Positions 53,537 to 62,184 of a DNA stretch of 64,000 nucleotides are shown here, piece by piece. Under the pieces are notes generated by a model, which saw only the letters and a program-made list of their open reading frames with translations, was not told the DNA's origin and did no database searches. How positions within the stretch are numbered: position 1 is the first letter of the stretch; the number at the start of each line of letters is the position of its first letter. A program made the position numbers and the translations under genes. This DNA is from Tahibacter amnicola (GTDB lineage Bacteria > Pseudomonadota > Gammaproteobacteria > Xanthomonadales > Rhodanobacteraceae). The stretch is from positions 5,173,465 through 5,237,464 of the forward strand of contig NZ_CP104694.1 in NCBI RefSeq assembly GCF_025398735.1, written 5' to 3'.

Positions 53537-54304
53537 ATGGAACTCAATCAGATCAAGGCCGTCGTCACTGGCGGCGTGTCGGGCCTGGGCCTGGCGGTAG
53601 CGCGCTACCTGGTCGCCAACGGGGCCAAGGTGGCCCTGCTCGACGTCAACGATGAGAAGGGCGCCGCCGCGGTGGCGGAGCTGGGCGACGCCGCCCGCTA
53701 TTTCCGCACCGATGTCACCAGCGAAGCGGACGTGACCGCCAATCTCAAGGCCGCGCAGGCCGGCCTGGGCGGCCTCAACGCGGCGATCAGCTGCGCGGGC
53801 ATCCTGGGCGCTGGACGCGTGCTGGGCAAGGAAGGCCCGATGGCGCTCGATACCTTCTCGCGCACCGTGATGGTGAATCTGGTCGGGTCGTTCAACGTCG
53901 CCAAGAGTGCGGCGGATCTCATGCAGCACAACGCCCCGGGCGAAGACGGCGAACGTGGCGTCATCGTCAATACCGCCTCGATCGCCGCCTTCGAAGGCCA
54001 GGTCGGTCAGGCCGCGTATTCGGCCTCCAAGGGCGGCGTCGTCGCCATGACCCTGCCCATGGCGCGCGAGTTCGCCCGCATCGGCGTCCGCGTCATGACC
54101 GTGGCGCCGGGCGTCTTCCACACGCCGATGGTCGACGGCATGCCGGAAAACGTATACCAGTCGCTTTGCGCACAGGTGCCCTACCCGTCACGCCTGGGCA
54201 AACCGGAGGAGTTCGCCGCGACGGTAGGCTTCATCCTGCAGAACCGCTACCTCAACGGCGAGACAATTCGCGTCGACGGCGCCGTGCGCCTGCAGCCGCG
54301 CTGA
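53537..54304 (+). CDS. Short-chain dehydrogenase, probably 3-hydroxyacyl-CoA dehydrogenase type 2
   Basis: The 255-residue SDR has the NAD-binding TGGVSGLGLAVAR, LLDVNDEKG as the acidic NAD-selective turn, SCAGILGAGR and the active-site set NTASIAAFEGQ and YSASKGG (Tyr-x3-Lys). The stretch around MVNLVGSFNVAKSAA and RVMTVAPGVFHTPM is typical of the HSD17B10-like type 2 3-hydroxyacyl-CoA dehydrogenases that act in branched-chain acyl-CoA breakdown. This fits the nearby leucine cluster, though the gene is transcribed from its own leader. The exact substrate is inferred. GGGAGGAC precedes the ATG. Confidence 0.88.
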   Translation: MELNQIKAVVTGGVSGLGLAVARYLVANGAKVALLDVNDEKGAAAVAELGDAARYFRTDVTSEADVTANLKAAQAGLGGLNAAISCAGILGAGRVLGKEGPMALDTFSRTVMVNLVGSFNVAKSAADLMQHNAPGEDGERGVIVNTASIAAFEGQVGQAAYSASKGGVVAMTLPMAREFARIGVRVMTVAPGVFHTPMVDGMPENVYQSLCAQVPYPSRLGKPEEFAATVGFILQNRYLNGETIRVDGAVRLQPR

Positions 54305-54331
54305 TTACCACCCCTCAACTCTTCGCATCCC

Positions 54332-54895
54332 ATGAAAGCATCCGAAGTCAAACGCGGCAACGTCGTCGAGCACGAAGGCAAGGTCTACCAGATCCGCGAT
54401 ATCGACCGCAGTTCACCGCAGGGTCGTGGCGGCAACGTGACCTTCCGCTTCACCATGTACAGCGTGCCCGGCGGCCAGAAACTCGATCTGTCACTGCGCG
54501 CGGAAGACGACCTGAAGGAAGTCGACCTGTCGCGCCGCCAGGCCACCTACTCCTACCGCGAAGGCGATACCTTCGTCTTCATGGACGTGGAGGACTACAC
54601 CCAGTACATGCTCGATGCCGCCACGATCGGCGATGCCGCGGGCTTCATCGTTGATGGCATGGAAACCTGCTACGTGCAGCTGATCGACGACCAGCCGGTT
54701 GCCGTGCAGCTGCCGGCAACGGTGACGTTGACGGTGGTCGACACCGCCCCGGAAATGAAGGGAGCGACGGCCACCAAGCGGCCGAAGCCGGCAAAGCTGG
54801 AAACCGGCATCGAGATCCAGGTGCCCGAATACGTCACCAACGGTTCGCGCATCCTGGTGAGCACGGTAACCGGCGAATACAGCGGTCGCGAGTAA
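54332..54895 (+). CDS. yeiP: Elongation factor P-like protein (EfpL/YeiP)
   Basis: The 187-residue product has the three beta-barrel EF-P domains: [19 protein letters not shown] at the start, [20 protein letters not shown] in domain II, and [19 protein letters not shown] and [12 protein letters not shown] in domain III. It matches YeiP rather than EF-P in the loop that reaches the ribosome catalytic centre: SPQGRGGN has Arg where EF-P carries a modified Lys. The protein relieves ribosomes stalled at polyproline-type sequences. It is the second gene after the SDR with a 27-base gap. A strong hairpin follows. Confidence 0.93.
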   Translation: MKASEVKRGNVVEHEGKVYQIRDIDRSSPQGRGGNVTFRFTMYSVPGGQKLDLSLRAEDDLKEVDLSRRQATYSYREGDTFVFMDVEDYTQYMLDAATIGDAAGFIVDGMETCYVQLIDDQPVAVQLPATVTLTVVDTAPEMKGATATKRPKPAKLETGIEIQVPEYVTNGSRILVSTVTGEYSGRE

Positions 54896-54921
54896 GCGAT
54901 CGTCCGCATGCTGCGAAGTTT

Positions 54922-54952
54922 GCGAAACGGCCGCCGCGTGCGGCCGTTTCGC
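54922..54952. terminator. Strong hairpin between convergent yeiP and Nudix genes
   Basis: GCGAAACGGCCGC and GCGGCCGTTTCGC form a perfect 13-bp stem with a 5-base loop (CGCGT). It sits between the two convergent stops. There is no long U-tract on either strand, but the stem should be a bidirectional transcript end. Confidence 0.65.
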
Positions 54953-54970
54953 TGCACACCGAACAAACGT

Positions 54971-55564
54971 TCAATTGGCGGAATGGCGGCCCAGCCACTT
55001 GGTGGCCATCCGGCGCAATGAAGTGTCCGCCTGCGTGTCATCCGCGATGGCACGAATGTCGCGCCAGGCAAGGTCCAGCGATTCCTCGCTCACGGCGAAC
55101 GATTCGGACCCGCTGCACCGCACCACGTACCGCATGTCGTAGTGCCAATGGCCAGGTGTGTCGCCGCGATCGGGAATCCAGTGGCGGTCCAGGTCAAACA
55201 GCTCCGGATCGGCGGAAAGGTGCTGCAGGCCGGATTCTTCCTCCGCCTCGCGCAGGGCGACATTCGCGAGGTCGACATCCCCGTCGGCGTGACCGCCCAG
55301 CTGCAGCCAGCGGCCGAGCTTGCGGTGGTGCGTCAGAAGTACGCGTTCACCGTCGGCGCTGACCAGCCACGCGGAACCGGTCAGATGGCCCGTTTCCAGC
55401 TCGCGCCGCGCCGCGTCGGGGCATTCGCGCATGAACCGGGCGAATATTTCGGCCGATTGCGCCTCGTCGGGGTAGCGTTGCGCATAGACACGCACGGCAT
55501 CGAGCCATTGTTCCTGCCATGGCGCCAGTTGGCGATTCTCATCGATCCTTGTTTCCATACTCAT
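54971..55564 (-). CDS. NUDIX hydrolase
   Basis: The 197-residue product has a Nudix box, LGGHADGDVDLANVALREAEEESGL (GX5EX7REUXEEXGU pattern), at about residues 89-113. The N-terminal 60 residues (ELETGHLTGSAWLVS is the transition) are an extra helical part. The family hydrolyses nucleoside diphosphates linked to other groups; the substrate is unknown. The HYDMRYVVRCSG block is typical of the long bacterial Nudix group often found in these genera. The start could be 55564 or the next ATG at 55558. It is divergent from the permease gene. Confidence 0.88.
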   Translation of the reverse strand: MSMETRIDENRQLAPWQEQWLDAVRVYAQRYPDEAQSAEIFARFMRECPDAARRELETGHLTGSAWLVSADGERVLLTHHRKLGRWLQLGGHADGDVDLANVALREAEEESGLQHLSADPELFDLDRHWIPDRGDTPGHWHYDMRYVVRCSGSESFAVSEESLDLAWRDIRAIADDTQADTSLRRMATKWLGRHSAN

Positions 55565-55570
55565 CGCCGC

Positions 55571-55599
55571 TTGCTGGCCTACGGAGGGTCGCGTATTTT
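55571..55599 (+). promoter_or_regulatory. Probable sigma-70 promoter of the amino-acid permease gene
   Basis: TTGCTG (55571-55576) and TATTTT (55594-55599) are separated by exactly 17 bases. The start point near 55606 gives a leader of about 105 bases, which includes a short CGCGGC/GCCGCG hairpin (around 55613-55631) before GAGGGG, the ribosome site. Confidence 0.5.
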
Positions 55600-55711
55600 A
55601 GCGCGGCTTTACCGCGGCCGTTTCAGCCGCGAACACACGACCAGGCCTCGCATCGTGGCAACCGCTTCAGAACGGCGCCAGGTTTCAGTGCTCACTCCGG
55701 GAGGGGAAAGA

Positions 55712-57226
55712 ATGATTTTCTGGCGCGTAAAACCGCTCGACCAGATTCTGGAAAATGCGGAAAAGAAGAGCCTCAAGCGGCAGCTGGGCCCTGTACAGCT
55801 CACGCTGCTGGGCATCGGCGCGATCATCGGTACCGGCATCTTCGTGCTGACGGCCGAGGCGGCGCAGAAAGCAGGTCCCGGCATGATGGTCGCGTTTGTG
55901 ATCGCCGCCATCGTCTGCGCGCTCGCGGCACTGGCATACGCGGAACTGGCGTCGATGGTGCCCGTGTCCGGTTCCGCATATACCTATACCTACGCCGTGC
56001 TGGGTGAAGCACTAGCCTGGATCGTAGGCTGGGCACTCATCCTTGAATATGCCGTCGCCGCGGGCGCCGTCGCCGTTGGCTGGTCCGGCTACGTCAACGG
56101 GCTATTGATCAGTGCCGACATGGCGCTGCCGGAATTCCTCCGCACCGGTCCGTTCGACGGCGGTGGGTTCAATCTTCTGGCGTTCGTCGTCTCCCTGGTC
56201 ATCACCGGCCTGCTGGTCGTGGGTACGTCCAAGAGTGCGTGGGTCAATGCTGTCCTGGTCACGATCAAGATCGTCGCACTTTGCGCATTCGTCTACGTCG
56301 CCGTTCCTGCAGCCCAGTCGCCGAATTTCGAGCCATTCCTGCCAACCGGCTGGGGCAGTCCCATGGGTGGTGTAGGCGTGCTGGGCGCCGCAGCGTCGAT
56401 CTTCTTCGCCTATGTCGGATTCGATGCGGTTTCCACTGCGGCTGAAGAAACCAAGAATCCGAACCGCAACATCCCGATTGGACTGATCGGTTCGCTCGGC
56501 GTCTGCACCATCTTCTATCTGCTGGTCGGCTACGGCGCAGTGGGAGCGGATGGTGCGCAGCCCGTGTTCGATTCGGCTGGCAAGCTGCTGGAGCCAGGCT
56601 CCGATGCTCTGAGCAAGGCTTGCGAAGGTTCCAACGCACTGGTTTGCAGCAAGGAGCCGCTGGCCCACGTGCTGCGCATGCTCGGCTTCGAGAAGCTCGG
56701 CAACCTGATCGGCATGGCCGCCAGCCTTGCCCTGCCATCGGTCATCCTGATGATGATCTACGGCCAGACCCGCATCTTCTTCGTCATGTCGCGCGACGGC
56801 CTGCTGCCGGCGAGTTTCTCTAAGGTGCATCCGAAGTTCCACACGCCGCACATCATCACGATCGTCACCGGTATCGCCGTCTCGCTGTTTGCGGCGATGT
56901 TCCCGGTCGGCATCCTGGCCGACGTGTCAAACTCCGGCACCCTGTTCGCATTCGTCATGGTCGCGGTGGGCGTGCTAATCCTTCGCAAGACGCAGCCGGA
57001 TCGTCCGCGTCCGTTCCGCACGCCGATGGCGTGGGTGATCTGCCCACTAGCCATCCTTGGCTGCATCCTGCTGTTCGTGAACCTGTCGATGAAGACGCTC
57101 ATCGTATTCGCGGTGTGGGCGGTAATCGGCTTGGTGTTCTACTACGTCTATGGCAAGCACCACAGTCACTTGGCCCGTTCGGATCAGTCCGGCGGTGCGG
57201 TGGCCCAGCCCGCCAGCACCCGCTGA
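55712..57226 (+). CDS. APC superfamily amino-acid permease
   Basis: The 504-residue product is an inner-membrane transporter of about 12-14 segments. The N-terminus reads LKRQLGPVQLTLLGIGAIIGTGIFVL, the GxGxIIGTGIF helix-break signature, and SMVPVSGSAYTYTYAVLGE is the next conserved stretch. FFAYVGFDAVSTAAEETKNP is the marker of the cationic amino-acid transporter-like group. A soluble loop with two Cys (KACEGSNALVCSKEP) lies about residue 305. The substrate cannot be told from sequence alone. ATG 55712 with GAGGGG five bases upstream is used; the frame extends upstream antisense to the Nudix gene. Confidence 0.9.
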   Translation: MIFWRVKPLDQILENAEKKSLKRQLGPVQLTLLGIGAIIGTGIFVLTAEAAQKAGPGMMVAFVIAAIVCALAALAYAELASMVPVSGSAYTYTYAVLGEALAWIVGWALILEYAVAAGAVAVGWSGYVNGLLISADMALPEFLRTGPFDGGGFNLLAFVVSLVITGLLVVGTSKSAWVNAVLVTIKIVALCAFVYVAVPAAQSPNFEPFLPTGWGSPMGGVGVLGAAASIFFAYVGFDAVSTAAEETKNPNRNIPIGLIGSLGVCTIFYLLVGYGAVGADGAQPVFDSAGKLLEPGSDALSKACEGSNALVCSKEPLAHVLRMLGFEKLGNLIGMAASLALPSVILMMIYGQTRIFFVMSRDGLLPASFSKVHPKFHTPHIITIVTGIAVSLFAAMFPVGILADVSNSGTLFAFVMVAVGVLILRKTQPDRPRPFRTPMAWVICPLAILGCILLFVNLSMKTLIVFAVWAVIGLVFYYVYGKHHSHLARSDQSGGAVAQPASTR

Positions 57227-57254
57227 TCTCTGCAAATAGCTGTTGATTCAACTA

Positions 57255-57303
57255 CTTGGCCCCGCCTGAGCAAGTCCTTTGCTCAGCGGGGCCAAGCTTT
57301 TTT
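57255..57303 (+). terminator. Intrinsic terminator of the permease gene
   Basis: CTTGGCCCCGCCTGAGCAA pairs with TTGCTCAGCGGGGCCAAG, an 18-bp stem with one bulged C, and a run of six T follows. It starts 28 bases after the stop of the permease gene. Confidence 0.92.
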
Positions 57304-57504
57304 GAAACCGCCTTCCCACTCAACGACTTAGAAGCCGCCCTCGCACTGGACTGGCAGAATGCCGTGAGATGTCCACTCTTTCACGATGGGCCATCATGCG
57401 TCTCTAAGCACCTGAATCCGTTTGTATTACACGCCCGGCCCCACAAGTAATCCACGGCTTATCAACAGCCCCTTGTTAGCCCGCCGGAATCCGGTCGGTT
57501 ATGA

Positions 57505-57665
57505 TCAAGGTCCGCGGGAATTTTCACTTGGCAGTGGGCCCCTCGGAATGCGGCTCGGGTGCGTCCAGACGGGTTAGCTCCTCGGTCTGGGCGCATCCGG
57601 GCGGCGATCTCTTGCCCTTCCGCGTATCCCCTCGTGATTGCTACCGCCCTCGATGGCGGTTTTTT
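57505..57665 (+). ncRNA. Candidate structured small RNA of unknown family
   Basis: The stretch has no convincing frame on either strand but strong secondary structure. Positions 57554-57570 and 57585-57601 pair over 17 bases, with three G-U pairs and no mismatch, around a 14-base loop. Outer segments (GCGGGAA with TTCCGC; GGGC with GCCC) can close a longer rod with an open middle. The RNA would end at an intrinsic terminator (57643-57665). A TATGAT at 57500-57505 could be the -10. The gene lies alone on the plus strand between a terminated permease and the minus-strand HiPIP gene. The rod shape recalls 6S RNA, but I do not find its sequence signatures and the RNA seems short. I see nothing else in 57304-57504 and 57666-57910. 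Confidence 0.45.
57643..57665 (+). terminator. Intrinsic terminator closing the candidate small RNA
   Basis: ACCGCC and GGCGGT form a 6-bp stem around CTCGAT, followed by six T. It points on the plus strand, where no protein gene ends nearby, which implies a non-coding transcript. Confidence 0.7.
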
Positions 57666-57910
57666 CATGTCCGCGGACAGCGTCCGGTTGCCGCCGGGGA
57701 GTGCGCGCTCCTCCGCTCAACGCATTGAAAACACAGGACTTCTGCGGATTACCCAGGGCAGAACGCGGAGCCGGACACGCCGTTGACGCCGCCCGGTTGC
57801 GTGAACGTCTATCCAGGGATCCTGGCGCGGGCGGCTAGGCAGGCCGTGGCCGGCCTGCCTCCATCGGGAATTCAGGAAGGGCACCGCTGACCGGTGCCGG
57901 GAAGCACCTG

Positions 57911-58231
57911 CTAGGGCTTGGCGGCGTAGGCCGAGCACCACCCCTTCGCGTTGACGGACTTGCCAGGGAACAGCGTGCACGGCGCCCGTGCGGCGGTGCC
58001 CTGGTAGAAGTTGCAGTTGAGGCAGACCTGGTTGGCCTTGTGCTGCGGAAATTTGGCGGCATCCACTTTCGTGGCATCGTCCTTGTAGCCCAGCGCCGAC
58101 GCGGTCGGATCGCTTTCGCTCAATGGCGGCAACTCGTCGGCCGCCGCCTGGCCGGCAATCGCGGCCGCGGCGACGCCGACGGCGAGCTGGAGAAACTGGC
58201 GCCGCGCTGTGGAAGAGCATGGCTGAGACAT
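57911..58231 (-). CDS. High-potential iron-sulfur protein (HiPIP)
   Basis: The 106-residue product begins at ATG 58231, with GGAGGTG six bases upstream; the longer frame to 58363 has no such site. The N-terminus carries a twin-arginine signal ([12 protein letters not shown] and an Ala-rich core to about residue 30), as expected for a periplasmic Fe-S protein exported folded. The cluster ligands follow the HiPIP spacing: CLNC, then Cys 12 residues later in [10 protein letters not shown], then Cys 14 further on in KGWCSAY. It carries one 4Fe-4S centre and passes electrons, often between bc1 complex and a terminal oxidase or reductase. It is divergent from mtnB. Confidence 0.93.
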   Translation of the reverse strand: MSQPCSSTARRQFLQLAVGVAAAAIAGQAAADELPPLSESDPTASALGYKDDATKVDAAKFPQHKANQVCLNCNFYQGTAARAPCTLFPGKSVNAKGWCSAYAAKP

Positions 58232-58435
58232 CGGTTCACCTCCGTCTTGGCTGTTGAATGGCATGTTGGTGATCGCCCTGGGGCATGCGATCACGGCCGG
58301 GCGATCGTACTCCAGGACAGTCGCGAGCCCGCGTCCGGAAGCGGGTCCCGCCGCGCGACGCATTGCCGCACGGCACGCTGCGCCGCCACTCGTCCCGCCT
58401 CGCTGACGACGACCTTAGTGCCGTGGACGATGGGT

Positions 58436-58441
58436 TATAGT
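58436..58441 (+). promoter_or_regulatory. Possible -10 element of the mtnBDC operon
   Basis: TATAGT (58436-58441) lies 27 bases before the mtnB start. CTTAGT lies 16 bases upstream as a weak -35. Confidence 0.35.
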
Positions 58442-58468
58442 TGCGCCCCGTTTTCCCTCACCACGTTG

Positions 58469-59110
58469 ATGCCAGAACCGATGATTCCGGACCAGGAACG
58501 CCTGGCGGCCTGTGCGCGCGACATCGCCGACGCCGGCCGCGACCTGGGTGCGCGCGGCTGGACGCCCGCCACCAGCAGCAATTTCTCCATGCGCTACGAC
58601 GCCGACCACGTGGCCGTGACGATTTCCGGCCGCGACAAGGGGCGCCTGGGCCTGGACGACATCATGCTGGTCGACCTGAAGGGCGCGGCCGTCGCCACCC
58701 AGGCCAGGCCATCGGCGGAAACCCTGCTGCATGTGCAGATGTACCGGCGCGACCCGACCATCGGCGCGGTCCTGCACACGCATTCGCTGAACCAGACCGT
58801 GGCATCGCGGCTGTACGCCGGCACGGGGCTTATCCGGTTTTCCGGCTTCGAGCTGCAGAAAGCAATCACCGGCTATACCACGCACGAAAGCGAGCTGGAC
58901 CTTCCCGTCTTTCCCAACACGCAGGACATGCCCGAGCTGGTCGAACGCGTCGACGCGTGGCTCGACAGCGGCAAGCCGCTGCACGGGTACTTGATAGATG
59001 GCCATGGCATCTACACCTGGGGCCGAACCATGGCGGAAGCGAAACGGCACCTGGAAGCCTTCGAATTCCTGCTGGCCGCCGACCTGGAACTACGGAGACT
59101 GAGCCGATGA
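58469..59110 (+). CDS. mtnB: Methylthioribulose-1-phosphate dehydratase
   Basis: The product has 213 residues from ATG 58469 (209 from the next ATG at 58481); neither has a strong ribosome site. It is a zinc-dependent class II aldolase-fold enzyme that dehydrates 5-methylthioribulose 1-phosphate in methionine salvage. Motifs are [15 protein letters not shown] (phosphate-binding start), [39 protein letters not shown] with the His-x-His zinc pair and [17 protein letters not shown] with the third His. The stop overlaps the mtnD start (ATGA). The order mtnB-mtnD-mtnC is conserved in related bacteria; mtnA and mtnP are not in the window. Confidence 0.94.
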   Translation: MPEPMIPDQERLAACARDIADAGRDLGARGWTPATSSNFSMRYDADHVAVTISGRDKGRLGLDDIMLVDLKGAAVATQARPSAETLLHVQMYRRDPTIGAVLHTHSLNQTVASRLYAGTGLIRFSGFELQKAITGYTTHESELDLPVFPNTQDMPELVERVDAWLDSGKPLHGYLIDGHGIYTWGRTMAEAKRHLEAFEFLLAADLELRRLSR

Positions 59111-59652
59111 GCCAACTGCGCGTCTTTCACGAAAACGCCCCGAATACCATTCTCGTCCAGACCAGCGACCCGGCGGAAATCAGCCGGCGCCTGGGCGAAG
59201 TCGGTGTGCGTTTCGAGCAGTGGCAGGCCGGTGCGCCAATCAAGCCCGGCGACGCCCCTGAAACTGTCATCGCCGCCTATCGTGGCGATATCGACCGCCT
59301 GATGCGCGACGAAGGTTACCAGGCCGTCGACGTGATCAGCCTCAACGCCGATCACCCGGACAAAGCCACGCTGCGCCAGAAGTTCCTCAACGAGCACACG
59401 CATTCGGAGGACGAAGTCCGCTTTTTCGTCGCCGGCCGCGGACTGTTCACCTTGCATATTTCAGAACACGTATACGAAGTGCTGTGCGAGGGCGGCGATC
59501 TGATCGGCGTTCCCGACAACACCCGGCACTGGTTCGACATGAGTGAACAACCCTCCTTCGTTGCCATCCGCCTTTTCACCAACCCGGCAGGCTGGGTCGC
59601 CAACTTCACCGGCGACGACATCGCCAGCCGTTTTCCACGGCTGACCCCATGA
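59107..59652 (+). CDS. mtnD: Acireductone dioxygenase
   Basis: The 181-residue cupin acts after MtnC on 1,2-dihydroxy-3-keto-5-methylthiopentene. With Fe(II) it makes the keto-acid precursor of methionine plus formate; with Ni(II) it makes another product. The metal ligands are in [18 protein letters not shown] (His, His, Glu) and [10 protein letters not shown] (His). It overlaps both neighbours by ATGA, so the three genes are translationally coupled. The length is normal. Confidence 0.95.
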   Translation: MSQLRVFHENAPNTILVQTSDPAEISRRLGEVGVRFEQWQAGAPIKPGDAPETVIAAYRGDIDRLMRDEGYQAVDVISLNADHPDKATLRQKFLNEHTHSEDEVRFFVAGRGLFTLHISEHVYEVLCEGGDLIGVPDNTRHWFDMSEQPSFVAIRLFTNPAGWVANFTGDDIASRFPRLTP

Positions 59653-60329
59653 TTCGCGCAATCGTCACGGATATCGAAGGCACCACCAGCTCGATCAGCT
59701 TCGTCAAGGACGTGCTGTTTCCCTACGCCGCCGAGCACCTGCCGGCGTTCGTGGCAAGTCATGGCGACAAACCCGACGTGAAAACCTGGCTTGACGCCAC
59801 CGCTCGCGACGCCGGGCTGGATCCGGCTGACCGCGGCGCGATCGTTGCGACGCTGCTCGCCTGGATCAGGGAAGACCGCAAGGCAACGCCGCTCAAGGCA
59901 CTGCAGGGAATGATCTGGGCCGACGGTTACGAAAGCGGCGCCTACCGCGCCCATATGTACCCCGAAGTGGCGAAGCAGCTGCGCGACTGGAAGGCGAGCG
60001 GCCTGCCGCTGTACGTCTATTCCTCCGGATCCGTAGCCGCGCAGAAACTGTTTTTCCGCTACAGCGAAGCCGGCGACCTCACGCCGCTGTTCGACGGCTA
60101 CTTCGACACGGAGATCGGCGGCAAGCGCGAGGCTGGTTCCTATGCCCGCATCGCCGAGGCGATCGGCGTCGAGGCAAAGGCCATACTGTTCCTCTCCGAC
60201 ATTGCCGAGGAACTGGACGCTGCCCGCGCCGCTGGCCTGCAGACAACCTGGCTGTGCCGGCCGCCGCTGGAATGCCCGCCGAATCCGGCGCACGCCTGTG
60301 TCGATCGCTTCGACGCGATCATGGTATAG
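59649..60329 (+). CDS. mtnC: Acireductone synthase (enolase-phosphatase E1)
   Basis: The 226-residue HAD-family enzyme carries out both enolisation and dephosphorylation of the MtnB product. Motif I reads [14 protein letters not shown] (with the nucleophile Asp), motif [16 protein letters not shown], motif III uses the Lys in GGKREAGSY and motif IV is [16 protein letters not shown] 59649 overlaps the mtnD stop. It is the last gene of the salvage operon; the next gene starts 41 bases later and may be read from the same mRNA. Confidence 0.95.
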   Translation: MIRAIVTDIEGTTSSISFVKDVLFPYAAEHLPAFVASHGDKPDVKTWLDATARDAGLDPADRGAIVATLLAWIREDRKATPLKALQGMIWADGYESGAYRAHMYPEVAKQLRDWKASGLPLYVYSSGSVAAQKLFFRYSEAGDLTPLFDGYFDTEIGGKREAGSYARIAEAIGVEAKAILFLSDIAEELDAARAAGLQTTWLCRPPLECPPNPAHACVDRFDAIMV

Positions 60330-60369
60330 AGAACCACTGATTTCTTATCCATCGGTCGGCCCCGGCAGA

Positions 60370-61449
60370 ATGTCATCGCGCGATCTGGTCCGCCTCCTGC
60401 TGACACTATTGATGGGTGTCCTGGTCGGGCTTGCTATCGGTAACCGTACCGGGGACCGCGCCACCCCGGCAGTGCGAACGCCAGCGCCACTGCCGGTTCC
60501 ACCCCCGGCACCAGAGCTCGCGGGGCCACCGGCGCTGGAGAACCCACTCAGCTGGCTGCGCCAGCACATCTTCTCCGGCGATGAAGCCCCCCACTACGGC
60601 CCGGACTACAGCGCCGAGGCCGTCATGTACAACCAGCACAATCTGATGCACGAGGCGCTCGCCGCCCTGGCGCCGCAGGTACCGGGCAAGACCGATCTCT
60701 ACCTCATTGCTTTCGGCGGTGACGGCAGCGAGAACGTATTCCGCAACGAAGTGGAATATGTGGACAAACTATTCACCCGGCGATTTGCGGCGAAGGGCCG
60801 CGTGCTGGCGCTGCAGAACAGCCGGAGCACGCTCGACTCCCGCCCGCTCGCGACCTATTCCAATCTCCAGATCGCCCTGGATGGACTGTCCACCGTCATG
60901 GATCCTGACGAGGACATCCTCGCCGTATTCATGACTTCCCACGGCAGCGAGGACCATGTCCTCTACGTGGGCATGGATGACCTCCCACTCGACCAGATCG
61001 GTGACACGGACCTGGCCCACCTGCTGGGCGAATACCCGTTCCGATGGAAAGTCGTGATCGTGTCCGCCTGCTATTCCGGTGGATTCGTCTCACCGCTCAA
61101 GAACGCCACCACGATGGTGATCACCGCATCGCGGGCGGACCGTCCGTCGTTCGGTTGTGGAACCGGTTCCGATATCACCTATTTCGGCAGAGCCTTCTTC
61201 GTGGAAGGCCTGAATCAGGCCGACACGTTCCGCGGCGCCTTCCAGATTGCCCAGCGCCTGGTGGCCGACTGGGAGAAAGCGGACGGTGAGGAACCGTCGG
61301 AACCGCAAATGGCCAGTACACCGCTGATCGAGGCCAAGCTCAAGGAATGGCGCGCAGGCTTTGTCACCGGCGAAACCGTGCCGTTTGCGCCGGCAGATGC
61401 CGGATCATCCAAGCCTGCCGCTCAGGCGAGCGCGATTTCCGCAAAGTAG
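60370..61449 (+). CDS. Peptidase C13 (legumain-like) family protein, membrane-anchored
   Basis: The 359-residue product starts at ATG 60370 with no strong ribosome site. Residues 8-24 (LLLTLLMGVLVGLAIGN) are one hydrophobic anchor, and a Pro-rich linker follows to about residue 60. The caspase-like catalytic domain has FMTSHGSEDHVLYVG with the catalytic His and VVIVSACYSGGFVSPL with the catalytic Cys, the C13/clan CD arrangement. It is therefore probably an Asn/Asp-type or GPI-transamidase-like Cys protease facing the periplasm. The C-terminus ends in an Ala/Ser tail. It lies 41 bases after mtnC and overlaps the convergent gene by 28 bases. The substrate is unknown. Confidence 0.85.
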   Translation: MSSRDLVRLLLTLLMGVLVGLAIGNRTGDRATPAVRTPAPLPVPPPAPELAGPPALENPLSWLRQHIFSGDEAPHYGPDYSAEAVMYNQHNLMHEALAALAPQVPGKTDLYLIAFGGDGSENVFRNEVEYVDKLFTRRFAAKGRVLALQNSRSTLDSRPLATYSNLQIALDGLSTVMDPDEDILAVFMTSHGSEDHVLYVGMDDLPLDQIGDTDLAHLLGEYPFRWKVVIVSACYSGGFVSPLKNATTMVITASRADRPSFGCGTGSDITYFGRAFFVEGLNQADTFRGAFQIAQRLVADWEKADGEEPSEPQMASTPLIEAKLKEWRAGFVTGETVPFAPADAGSSKPAAQASAISAK

Positions 61450-62087
61450 TAGCCGTCGCGCCGGACGCTTCCGTCCATGCGCACAGGGAGCGGTTGCCGC
61501 AGGCACGGCCCGTCCGTCACGAAGGTGTGGTATTCGCCATTCTCGCCGCACAGATCGATTTGCGCGTCGCGGAAGCGCGCCAGCACATCGGCATCGATCT
61601 CCCGCCCCAGGAGTGCGGGATCGAGTTTTCCTTCCTGCACCGCAACGATCCGCGTGCGGAAGCCTGCGTCCAGGAATTCCGCCATCAGGGTTTCGCGCGG
61701 TTCCTCCCACAGCGGGTGCAGGCACTCGATTCCCACCGCGTCGCACACTTTCCGGCACCACACGCGGTGCGCTTCCAGATCAATATCGCCGAACACCGCG
61801 GCGGTGACGCCTTGCTGGTCGCGCAGGTCGCGCAATGCCGCGAGAAAATTCTGTTCGTACGCCTTGATGTCTGTCGCAATATGGATGCGGGGAATGCCGA
61901 GCGAAGCCGTCTGCGCGTCCAGCACCTCGGGCCGCAGGCCATGGGAACGGCTGCGGCTGCCGTCGTCCACGAACGTGGTGATCAACGCCACCGGAGGGCC
62001 GTGTTCTCGCCAGACACGCCAGAGCGCCAGCGCGGAATCCTTGCCGCCGCTCCAGGAGACGACGTATTTCTTCGTGACATCTTTCAT
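61422..62087 (-). CDS. Dph6-like ATP pyrophosphatase (PP-loop) family protein
   Basis: The 221-residue product starts KYVVSWSGGKDSALALWR, the PP-loop of the N-type ATP pyrophosphatases. HIATDIKAYEQNFLAALRDL and VFGDIDLEAHRVWCRKVC follow, and the second half has DLCGENGEYHTFVTDGP, the signature of the diphthine-ammonia ligase group. Eukaryotic and archaeal members amidate diphthine on EF2. Bacteria have no diphthamide, so this protein must adenylate and amidate or thiolate something else. It overlaps the convergent C13 peptidase by 28 bases and lies downstream of the GGDEF gene on the same strand, with a 97-base gap. Confidence 0.87.
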   Translation of the reverse strand: MKDVTKKYVVSWSGGKDSALALWRVWREHGPPVALITTFVDDGSRSRSHGLRPEVLDAQTASLGIPRIHIATDIKAYEQNFLAALRDLRDQQGVTAAVFGDIDLEAHRVWCRKVCDAVGIECLHPLWEEPRETLMAEFLDAGFRTRIVAVQEGKLDPALLGREIDADVLARFRDAQIDLCGENGEYHTFVTDGPCLRQPLPVRMDGSVRRDGYYFAEIALA

Positions 62088-62184
62088 GGAGGAGTCGACT
62101 CATCCGGGCCAGTTTCCGAGTATCCGATGCCCGGCAGGCGGCGTCCAGTCACACAAATACACTTATCCACTAACGGCAAGGCAA

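Noticed and set aside
57459-57467. TTATCAACA resembling a DnaA box
   Set aside because: Only a single near match, with no cluster, AT-rich unwinding region or replication gene nearby.
57717-58220. A 167-residue minus-strand frame overlapping HiPIP
   Set aside because: It is an out-of-frame shadow of the HiPIP gene, whose Cys ligands and twin-arginine signal are in the chosen frame.
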